From the NCBI GenBank assembly GCA_013289875.1, contig JABCZC010000050.1:1-32731 (forward strand): a stretch of 32,731 bases of DNA. The letters run 5' to 3'. Source of the DNA: Acidobacteriota bacterium (GTDB lineage: Bacteria; Acidobacteriota; Terriglobia; Terriglobales; Acidobacteriaceae). Both the position numbers and the translations under genes were made by a program. Under the pieces are notes generated by a model. The model was given only the letters and a program-made list of their open reading frames with translations, made no database searches and was not told the DNA's origin. Below, piece by piece: positions 25,720-32,731 of this stretch (within the stretch, counting starts at the first letter, position 1; each line of letters starts with the position of its first letter).

Positions 25720-28700
25720 TTAGTTGCCGTATGTCCACGCGAGAATTTCCTGCGTGGCGGTCAAACCTCCCGTGCCGCCGGTAAATCCGACATAGGCGGT
25801 GTTACCCCCGACTGTGGACGGGATGTTGATCGTAAAGCTGGTCGTGTAGGTCGCCTGCGTCACGGTGTCAGTGATGGTCATCGTCAGAGTGGTGCCGTTG
25901 TACACCAGCTGGACGGCCATCGTGTCACCGCTGTGCAGGTTGATGCCTGTCGAGCTCAGATTGACCGCCGGAACAGTTGGCACGGCACCATCGGTGTAGA
26001 GACCTGTGGAGTCCGGCCCCTCGCCACCGGCATTGAACAGATCGAACTTCACGGCCACGCTCGTGGGAATGTACTGGTATCCGAGACCGGTCCCAAAGAT
26101 TCCCAGCGCGGCCGTGCCCTGGTTTTGGATCGTAAAGGTGATCCCATTCGCCTCCGGGTTGGTCAGCTGGAAGGTAAAGTTCGTTGTAAACGATTGAATA
26201 TTCACTGGCGTAGCGTACCAGGCCGAGCCCTCCTGGCTTGTGGCGCCATTGGTCAGTTGCAGACCCGAGCCGTTTAACTGCGCTGTGCCATTCAGAACCA
26301 TTTTACCTTGCGAAGCCGCAAACCCTGCGCCGAGGTTGATGCTCGGGGTGGCCGCCTGAATGGTGTAGGCCGCTGTGGCTACTGCGCTGTTCGTGTAGCC
26401 CGAAGCAATTACGATCGCTTTAATCGTCTCCGTTGAATTGACCGTGAACGGTCCCGTGTATCTGGTGGACGACGTGGTTGGCGTTGTGCCGTTCGTCGTG
26501 TAATAGACATCGGTATTCAGCCATTCTCTGATGGTTACCGTCTGCGACGTGTTATAGGTGCCACCCGCAGGCAGGATGGTGGGCGTAGGCAATACGTTGT
26601 TGATGAGGTACACGCCTGACGCCCATGCACTGTTGGTATAACCCGGAGCAGCGGCGACTGCGATGACCGCTTCCGACGAGCTGATCTTGATGGGGCCCGT
26701 GTACTTCGGCGACGACGTGGTCGGTAGCGTGTCATTCGTCGTGTAGTAGATCGTCGCGCCCGACGCCGCATCGGTGATGGTTAGCGTCTGCGCGGTGGTG
26801 TAATTCCCGGTAGCCAGGCTGAGCGTTGGCGTAGGCAGCACCGAATTGGCCGCACTAATCGTGTAGGCCGCCGTGGCCACGGCGCTGTTGGTGTAGCCGG
26901 TGGCCACCGCTATCGCCTCCAGAGTCTCCGTCGTGCTGACGGAAATCGCGGTACCGGTGTATTTTGTCGAGGACGTGGTCGGCGTCGTGCCATTGGTCGT
27001 GTAGTAGATCGTCGCGCCTGAGGAGCTGTCGCTGATGCTCACCGTCTGCGCCGTCGTGTACGTCCCGGCCGCCACGCTGAAGGTCGGCGTGGGCAGCACG
27101 GAAGCGATGGTGTAGGCCGCCGTGGCTACCGCGCTGTTGGTATAGCCGGTGGCCACTGCCATCGCCTTGATGGTTTCAGTTGAACTTACCGAGATGGCTG
27201 TGCCTGCGTACTTCGTCGACGACGTGGTTGGCGTCGTGCCATTGGTCGTGTAGTAGATCGCCGCGCCTGACGAGCTGTCGCTGATGCTCACCGTCTGCGC
27301 CGTCGTGTAGGTACCGGCCGCCACGCTGAAGGTCGGCGTGGGCAGCACGGAAGCGATGGTATAGGCCGCCGTGGCTACCGCGCTGTTCGTGTAGCCCGTG
27401 GCGACCGCTATCGCCTTCAGAGTCTCCGTCGTGCTGACGGAAATCGCGGTACCCGTGTACTTCGTCGACGACGTGGTTGGCGTCGTGCCATTGGTCGTGT
27501 AGTAGATCGTCGCGCCTGACGAGCTGTCGCTGATGCTTACCGTCTGCGCCGTCGTGTAGGTACCGGCCGCCACGCTGAAGGTTGGCGTGGGCAGGGCCGC
27601 ACCGGGCGTATAGGTCCATGTAAGTATCTTTTGCGACGCAGTCAAGGCACCGGTTCCACCCGTGAAACCAACGTACGCGGTGTTGCCGCCCACCGTTGCC
27701 GGTATGTTGATGGCCCAGCTCGTCGAGAACGTCGCCAGTGTCACAGTGTCAGTGATCGTCATCGCCAGAGTGGTGCCGTTGTACACCAACTGGACAGACA
27801 TCGTGTCGTCGCTGTGCAGGTTGATGCCTGTCGAACTCAGATCGATCGCCGGAACAGTCGGTACGGCACCGTCGGTGTAAAGACCCGTCGAGTCCGGGCC
27901 CTCGCCCGCGGCGTTGTACAGATCGAACTTCACGGCCACGCTCGTCGGAATGTACTCGTACCCGAGGCCTAATCCAAACATCCCCAGCGCGGCGGTGCCC
28001 TGGTTCTGGATGGTAAAGGTAATCCCATTCGCTGCCGGGTTCGATAACTGGAATGTAAACGTCGTGGTGAAGGACTGGACATTCATCGGCGTCGCATACC
28101 AGGCCGTGCCCCCCTCACTTAGACCTCCATCGGTCAACTGCAAGCGGGAATCGTCCAAATCCGTGCTGCCGTTCAGGATCATCAACCCCTCGGAATTGGC
28201 AAAGCCCTGCGGGAAGCTGATACCCAACGGCTGAATGGTGTAGGCTGCGCTGGCCACTGCGCTGTTGGCATAGCCGGCGGCGACCGCCATCGCCTCCAAG
28301 GTCTCCGTCGTGCTGACTGAGATAGCAGCGCCTGTGTACTGGGTCGAGGAGGTAGTCGGGGTCGTGCCGTTAGTGGTGTAGTAAATCGTGGCGCCCGCCG
28401 TAGCATCACTGATGCTTACGGATTGCGCCGTCGAGTACGCCCCCCCCACCACACTGAAAGTCGGCGCACTCGCTTGGGTGATGTTTGTGTATGTCGCCGA
28501 CGCCATTTGGCTGACAAGATAATCGCTTGCGCTGGCGACAGCATTGATGGTCGTCGTCGCGCTGACCGTGATGGCACCCGTGTATTGTGTCGACGAGGCG
28601 GTCGGCGTAGTTCCGTTCGTCGTGTAGTAGATAGTCGCACCCGGGGTGCTATCGGTAATTGATACTGAGACGCTGCCATTGAAGGACTCAGTCCCAGGTG

Positions 28701-30342
28701 TCAGGACCGGCGTCGCGGCCTGCTGCACTCCGGCCAGCAATCCATAAACGCTGAGCTGGTTTGCCGTAGCCACGTAGACTTTCCCGTTCACAATCGTCGG
28801 CGGGGTAAACTTGACGGCCGGACCAGGGTTGTCCCGTGACAGGTTCGTGTTGCTGGAATACAAGGTCGTAGCTACGTTGCTGGCATTGTGCGCCGCCAGG
28901 ACGGCTGGCCCAGATGTTGAGTAAGCGGAGGAATCGATGGTCCACACGATACCCTGCGTACTGCCATTAGCGGAGATCGCTGGAGTGGCGCCCGGCCAGG
29001 CATAGGTTTCTGAGGATCTCGTTGGGGTGGTAGACAATTGGCCATTTGCCAGCGGGGATGCGATAAGATTATCCAATTGCCCAGCGTAATAGACCGTTCC
29101 GTTCCAATAGGCGGGGCTGCTCCAGGTACCGAACGACGCGATGAGGTCAGTTTCCTGCACTACATTGTCCGTTGCGTTGTAGCCGCCCAGATTATCCCGG
29201 TTCAGCAGTACAGTATTCCCAGCCTTGCCCGTCTGGACCAGCAGGTTCGGATAGTTGCCCGTAGTCTGGGTGGGCACCACCATAAGACCACCTGAACCCA
29301 CGTCACCATCTGAGGCATCGAGACTAGCCTGGTTCGACGGCGTGAACTCGTCCTGGATCGTAGGCACCCCGTTGGTCAGGTCCAGCCGCAAAATACTGTC
29401 ACCGTAATCCATCGTTCCGTTATAAGGAGTGGCCGCGGTATAGTCGCCGTTGCCGGTCGGCACAAACATGCGGCCATAAGGCAAGGTCGACGGATTCAAC
29501 TGATCGGCCGCCAAACCGGCACCCGACATCCAGAATCCGGAACCTACGCCGTTCGGCGAGGCGTTGAATATTCCGGTCTGCGCCAGCGTATTGGCCTTAT
29601 AAGCAAAAATCCAGCCATGCCACGGACCATTATCGCCGTGAGCAGCGAAACCGATGTACACGATTCCGTTCAGCAACAGCAGCGCGGGCCTCTGGTTCTC
29701 CCACATGGAATCGAAGGTAAGCTGGCCCCCGACACTTCCGCTCCCAGTGCCGGCGATAGTAGCCGTAATCACTACAGGGCCATTGAATTTCTCGTTCCCC
29801 GTGGTTACGTCCAGTGCGTGCAGCCGCTGGACGGCGTTGCCGCCTTCAAGGGTCTTGCTCACTACGTAAAGCGTGTTGCTGGAGGGATCAATCACGGGTG
29901 TGCCGGTGATTCCGACAACCGGCACGATGTCCGCGCAAAGCTCGGACGCAGGAAACGCTGTCGCCCCCGCCGCAGCGCCATGTGCGGCCGTGAGCAGCGA
30001 GGCCTGCCACAGCGCGTTTGTGTTTGCGCCCCCATTACTGTCCGCATCGAACGCGTATACGCTGTCATTCTCTGTCGCCACGAAGACTACGTTGTGCTGC
30101 TGGCCCGCGACGGTGATGTTGGAAAGATAAAGAGGTTGAGCAAAAATTGCTCCGTCGACCGGCTGGGAGAACAGCTTGCCGAACTGCGTGGCATTGACGT
30201 TCGATGTCGTCAGGATGGTTTCGTTCAGATTCTGCCCGGTGCGCCCAATATCGTTGTGCCATGTGGTGACATTGGTCTGCGCACAACAGGTGAAAACACT
30301 CAGACCACACAGAATAACGAACGATGAAATCGATGTCCGCAT
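25720..30342 (-). CDS. Large secreted beta-propeller / chitobiase-repeat / lectin modular protein
   Basis: A 1540-residue exported protein. I chose the ATG at 30342, which starts a good signal peptide (MRTSISSFVILCGLSVFTCCAQ); the frame extends upstream to 30450. Residues about 25-560 resemble a PQQ-type or quinoprotein beta-propeller (TWHNDIGRTGQN, VFVATENDSVYAFDAD). Then come two chitobiase/beta-hexosaminidase C-terminal-like repeats marked by ATIYYTTNGTTPT, one legume-lectin-like domain (GITFTIQNQG, VAVKFDLYN, YVGFTGGTG), five more repeats, and a second lectin-like domain at the C-terminus. The two lectin domains are close copies. No catalytic motif or C-terminal anchor is visible. Such proteins are common in Acidobacteriota and are thought to bind polysaccharides at the cell surface or outside, but activity is unknown. 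The gene appears monocistronic, with its own terminator. Confidence 0.82.
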   Translation of the reverse strand: MRTSISSFVILCGLSVFTCCAQTNVTTWHNDIGRTGQNLNETILTTSNVNATQFGKLFSQPVDGAIFAQPLYLSNITVAGQQHNVVFVATENDSVYAFDADSNGGANTNALWQASLLTAAHGAAAGATAFPASELCADIVPVVGITGTPVIDPSSNTLYVVSKTLEGGNAVQRLHALDVTTGNEKFNGPVVITATIAGTGSGSVGGQLTFDSMWENQRPALLLLNGIVYIGFAAHGDNGPWHGWIFAYKANTLAQTGIFNASPNGVGSGFWMSGAGLAADQLNPSTLPYGRMFVPTGNGDYTAATPYNGTMDYGDSILRLDLTNGVPTIQDEFTPSNQASLDASDGDVGSGGLMVVPTQTTGNYPNLLVQTGKAGNTVLLNRDNLGGYNATDNVVQETDLIASFGTWSSPAYWNGTVYYAGQLDNLIASPLANGQLSTTPTRSSETYAWPGATPAISANGSTQGIVWTIDSSAYSTSGPAVLAAHNASNVATTLYSSNTNLSRDNPGPAVKFTPPTIVNGKVYVATANQLSVYGLLAGVQQAATPVLTPGTESFNGSVSVSITDSTPGATIYYTTNGTTPTASSTQYTGAITVSATTTINAVASASDYLVSQMASATYTNITQASAPTFSVVGGAYSTAQSVSISDATAGATIYYTTNGTTPTTSSTQYTGAAISVSTTETLEAMAVAAGYANSAVASAAYTIQPLGISFPQGFANSEGLMILNGSTDLDDSRLQLTDGGLSEGGTAWYATPMNVQSFTTTFTFQLSNPAANGITFTIQNQGTAALGMFGLGLGYEYIPTSVAVKFDLYNAAGEGPDSTGLYTDGAVPTVPAIDLSSTGINLHSDDTMSVQLVYNGTTLAMTITDTVTLATFSTSWAINIPATVGGNTAYVGFTGGTGALTASQKILTWTYTPGAALPTPTFSVAAGTYTTAQTVSISDSSSGATIYYTTNGTTPTTSSTKYTGTAISVSTTETLKAIAVATGYTNSAVATAAYTIASVLPTPTFSVAAGTYTTAQTVSISDSSSGAAIYYTTNGTTPTTSSTKYAGTAISVSSTETIKAMAVATGYTNSAVATAAYTIASVLPTPTFSVAAGTYTTAQTVSISDSSSGATIYYTTNGTTPTTSSTKYTGTAISVSTTETLEAIAVATGYTNSAVATAAYTISAANSVLPTPTLSLATGNYTTAQTLTITDAASGATIYYTTNDTLPTTSSPKYTGPIKISSSEAVIAVAAAPGYTNSAWASGVYLINNVLPTPTILPAGGTYNTSQTVTIREWLNTDVYYTTNGTTPTTSSTRYTGPFTVNSTETIKAIVIASGYTNSAVATAAYTIQAATPSINLGAGFAASQGKMVLNGTAQLNGSGLQLTNGATSQEGSAWYATPVNIQSFTTNFTFQLTNPEANGITFTIQNQGTAALGIFGTGLGYQYIPTSVAVKFDLFNAGGEGPDSTGLYTDGAVPTVPAVNLSSTGINLHSGDTMAVQLVYNGTTLTMTITDTVTQATYTTSFTINIPSTVGGNTAYVGFTGGTGGLTATQEILAWTYGN
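26839..27594 (-). repeat. Three near-identical tandem repeats inside the secreted-protein gene
   Basis: Units of 249 bases (27346-27594), 249 bases (27097-27345) and 258 bases (26839-27096; nine extra bases encode SAA-like residues) code for about 83 residues each, starting LPTPTFSVAAGTYTTAQ. They keep the reading frame. Identity is very high in the parts coding for LPTPTFS to TSSTKY, and lower around the ISVSTTET segment, a mosaic pattern suggesting gene conversion or recent duplication. The neighbouring units (26593-26838 and about 26350-26592) are more diverged. Confidence 0.85.
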
Positions 30343-30652
30343 GTTGCACTTCTGAGCGTGAACAGCCAAAAACCGGAAGGCACTCCGTGTGGTCGTTGCG
30401 AATCTCGTCAAAGCGATCCTTTCTTTCCTGCTCTCGGGGTATCTGATCATCCCTGGTCCGTGTTCTACGCTCCAGCTGTTACTCTCAAATCATCGAACTA
30501 GCGATCGGGCTTCAACGTCCGTAGCCCATCAAAGCCAGTCATCTCCCAGATCCGCCTCATCGACAAGGTGAGTTCACACGTCAGCCAAGGTAAATTGATA
30601 AGAGTTGACTAGAAGGGGATCAGCGCAAACCACCTTCATAGTATCTCGACCT

Positions 30653-30732
30653 TTGACATTTCTGCATGTACATCTTTTGGGTTGTAACCAATTTTTGGGA
30701 TCGTAACCAAACAACTCGAACCAAAGTAACCA
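30653..30732. promoter_or_regulatory. Possible control region of the S9 peptidase gene with repeated GTAACCA
   Basis: The 445-base gap between the two divergent genes (30343-30787) holds no gene I can support. It contains TTGACA at 30653-30658 without a convincing -10 at normal spacing. It also has three copies of GTAACCA (30684-30690, 30703-30709, 30726-30732); the first two sit in a longer shared pattern, TTTTGGG, two to three bases, then GTAACCAA. These look like tandem binding sites for a regulator just upstream of the plus-strand gene. Confidence 0.35.
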
Positions 30733-30787
30733 TTTCGTTCCGTTCGCACGGTGTTTCCCGTACCGGCGGCAGTAGATGGAGGAATAG

Positions 30788-32731
30788 ATGAACCCGGTGA
30801 AGCAGTTCCTGCAACATCTTGTTGTGAGCTTTGGGTCTCTCTTTTTACTTACTTCGCTCTTTGCTCAGGAACTGCCATCGTCCCAGCTTCAGTCACTCAC
30901 TCCCGAACGAATCGTCAGCCGGCCTAGTTTAAATGGGGAACTTCTCCGGCCATTGCATTGGAGCCACGACGGCAGGCGTCTTGCCTTCCTTCAATCCTCT
31001 AAGTCTTCTTCCCCGTCTCCCTCTAAAACGTTAAGACCACCATCTACCGAGATCTGGTCTATCGACCCAGCCTCGGGTCACCGCGCCCTGCTCATTTCCA
31101 GTTCGCAATTAGAAAAGGTACTGAAAGCGGTAAGGGCGGTCCGGCAATCGGTCGACGATGACGAGCGGGCGAGCGGGCCGCCGCAACTAATTGACTTCGT
31201 GTGGGCACACGGAGATCGCGCGCTTCTCCTTATTACACCCGTATCTCTGGCATGGATCGATCTCGACACAGGAAACTCGCGAACGCTGGTTAGCGGCAGT
31301 GAAGACTTGAGCGATGCGAGGCTCTCTCCTGACGGTCGATACGTGAGCTTCATTCGGGATCACGCGCTGTGGTTGACAAGTACGGCGACCGGAGCCACGC
31401 ATCGACTTACTCCTGCCGGCTACAGTGACCTTCGCGAAGCCGAAACCGACTGGCCCTACCGCAACGAACTTAGTCTTCGAACAGCATATTGGTGGTCGCC
31501 CGACTCCTCCCAGATTGCTTACCTGGAGACGAACGACCGGGCTACCGGCAAGTACACGCTTCGTTCAGCAGAAGGTCGTGAGAACATCATTGCATATCCG
31601 CTGCCAGGAAGTGTGCTACCTGTTGTCCATGTATTTCTCCAGCCTGTGAATGGTGGCCAACGCCACGCCATAGATCTCCGCAGTACCAAGGTTGGTTATG
31701 TGCCTCGCTTGACTTGGACGCCCGACTCCCGACATCTGGTCGTGCAGCATCTAAGTCGTAGCCAGAAGATTCTCGACTTGCTCATGGTCGACACCGCGAC
31801 TGGCCAAGCGCGGATCGTATTATCAGAGAAGGACAGCTACTGGATCAATCTTGGCGACGAACCGCACTTCCTGGAGGATTCGCGGCGTTTCATCTGGTCG
31901 AGCGAACGCAGCGGCTATCGCCATCTCTATCTCTATGACATCGACGGTCACCAACTCACCCAGCTTACGAACGGAGACTGGGAGGTAACTTCCCTCGACG
32001 GTGTCGACGAGCGGACCGGGCAGATCTACTTCACCTCGACCCAGTTCAGCCCGCTAGAGCGCCAAGTCTACAAGGTCGGGCTCGATGGATCCCGGCCAAC
32101 CGCTATCACACGAGAGAAGGGAACACACGAGGCTCTCTTCTCACCTGACACACATCTGTTCGTCGATACGTACTCTAACTCCTCTACTCCGCCACGTCAG
32201 GATCTAGTCCGGGGTGACGGTGCCAGGCTCGGGGCGATCAACGAGGACTCAGTTGGTGCGCTCGCCGCATATAAGCTGCCTCCTATCGAATTCCTTTCCG
32301 TGAAGACGCACATGGGGGCGGATCTCAACGCGCTGATGATCCGTCCGCCGGAGTTCGATGCGACACGGAAATATCCCGTAATCGTCTATGTGGGCGGTGG
32401 TCCGGGCGAGCAGGTGGTGCGAGATGCATGGGGCGGCGACATTTTCCTGTGGCTGCGCATGATGGCGCAGAAGGGCTACCTCATCTATGCGCAGGACGGC
32501 CACGGCACAGCGGGGCGCGGGCACCTGTTCGAAGAGCCGTTGCACCTGCGCTTCTCCGGCCCGGAGATGGCCGATCAGCGCGATGGCGTCCGCTATCTTC
32601 GCTCGCTGCCCTACGTCGATCCTGCACGCGTAGGCATTTGCGGATGGGGTTATGGCGGATTTCTGGTCCTGCACGGCATGCTTGACCTTCCCGTCGCTTA
32701 TAAGGCGGGCTTTGCGGGGCTCCGGTCACAG
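30788..32731 (+). CDS. S9 (DPP IV-like) peptidase homologue lacking the catalytic serine, truncated by right edge
   Basis: An open frame of 648 codons without stop runs to the window edge. A signal peptide (MNPVKQFLQHLVVSFGSLFLLTSLFAQ) points to export to the periplasm. Residues about 40-500 look like the DPP IV-type beta-propeller (RLSPDGRYVSFIRD, TAYWWSPDSSQIAYLE), and from about 500 the alpha/beta-hydrolase domain begins (YPVIVYVGGGPGEQ, DGHGTAGRG). The nucleophile motif of this family is GWSYGG; here codons at 32642-32659 give GWGYGG, with Gly621 for the Ser. The glutamate motif that holds the substrate N-terminus (EEEL-like in bacterial relatives, from memory) reads RNEL. No frameshift is needed. 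It is therefore probably a non-catalytic homologue, perhaps a binding protein; the last part with Asp and His cannot be seen. Three GTAACCA copies lie upstream. Confidence 0.85.
   Translation, partial: MNPVKQFLQHLVVSFGSLFLLTSLFAQELPSSQLQSLTPERIVSRPSLNGELLRPLHWSHDGRRLAFLQSSKSSSPSPSKTLRPPSTEIWSIDPASGHRALLISSSQLEKVLKAVRAVRQSVDDDERASGPPQLIDFVWAHGDRALLLITPVSLAWIDLDTGNSRTLVSGSEDLSDARLSPDGRYVSFIRDHALWLTSTATGATHRLTPAGYSDLREAETDWPYRNELSLRTAYWWSPDSSQIAYLETNDRATGKYTLRSAEGRENIIAYPLPGSVLPVVHVFLQPVNGGQRHAIDLRSTKVGYVPRLTWTPDSRHLVVQHLSRSQKILDLLMVDTATGQARIVLSEKDSYWINLGDEPHFLEDSRRFIWSSERSGYRHLYLYDIDGHQLTQLTNGDWEVTSLDGVDERTGQIYFTSTQFSPLERQVYKVGLDGSRPTAITREKGTHEALFSPDTHLFVDTYSNSSTPPRQDLVRGDGARLGAINEDSVGALAAYKLPPIEFLSVKTHMGADLNALMIRPPEFDATRKYPVIVYVGGGPGEQVVRDAWGGDIFLWLRMMAQKGYLIYAQDGHGTAGRGHLFEEPLHLRFSGPEMADQRDGVRYLRSLPYVDPARVGICGWGYGGFLVLHGMLDLPVAYKAGFAGLRSQ

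Noticed and set aside
26350..27600. Regular repeats considered as a CRISPR-like or satellite array
   Set aside because: The period (about 249 bases) is a multiple of three, units are translated in frame and encode a known repeat fold; there are no short repeats with unique spacers.
29617..30327. Plus-strand frame of 236 codons opposite the start of the large secreted protein
   Set aside because: It would lie over the signal peptide and propeller coding region of a well-supported gene and has no family resemblance.
30620..30817. Minus-strand frame of 65 codons upstream of the S9-like gene
   Set aside because: It overlaps the start and the repeated upstream sites, lacks a ribosome site and has no similarity that I recognise.

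Overview
The window looks like chromosomal DNA of a soil-type Acidobacteriota, most likely class Terriglobia (Granulicella/Edaphobacter/Terriglobus relatives). The indications are high-GC coding DNA, a very large secreted protein built from a beta-propeller, chitobiase C-terminal-like repeats and legume-lectin-like domains, a remnant of a TonB-receptor-type N-terminus ('RGTLLGTVADPTGAV'), and small secreted proteins of a familiar acidobacterial style. This assignment is inference from family knowledge; no rRNA or other species marker is present.

Region 1 (1-14536) is the most interesting part. A minus-strand operon (NTF2/SnoaL-like protein, GT9-like glycosyltransferase, then an unrecognised protein running off the left edge) is transcribed away from a plus-strand operon of eight genes that overlap or nearly touch (3016-14381). 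In order the plus operon encodes: a membrane-anchored PhyH-superfamily enzyme whose iron-binding HxD motif is changed to H-Q-A, as in the SyrB2-type non-heme iron halogenases; a GT4 glycosyltransferase; a FabL-like enoyl reductase (Y-x6-K); a FabG-like ketoreductase; an acyl carrier protein with a C-terminal zinc-ribbon-like tail; a fused ketosynthase / chain-length-factor-like protein; a three-part acyl-AMP ligase / carrier / degenerate acyltransferase protein; and a NodU/CmcH-type O-carbamoyltransferase. A consensus-like sigma70 promoter (TTGACA, 17 bp, TACGAT) precedes the operon. Together the genes suggest an ACP-borne acyl chain that is activated, extended, reduced and probably chlorinated, then glycosylated and carbamoylated: a putative halogenated glycolipid pathway that I do not recognise as described.

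Region 2 (14718-18856) holds glgX (glycogen debranching), a truncated receptor remnant, a small secreted protein and a second GT4 glycosyltransferase. Region 3 (18977-25165) is more ordinary: a PHP-domain hydrolase, a LOG-family protein, a small membrane protein, the translational GTPase TypA/BipA, a MacB-type permease and tRNA-Ser(UGA).

Region 4 (25166-32731) has an intergenic stretch with possible RNA hairpins and a clear intrinsic terminator, the 1540-residue modular secreted protein with seven chitobiase-type repeats (three nearly identical in DNA), and a right-edge-truncated S9 (DPP IV-like) peptidase. In this last protein the nucleophile motif GWSYGG reads GWGYGG, so it appears catalytically dead.
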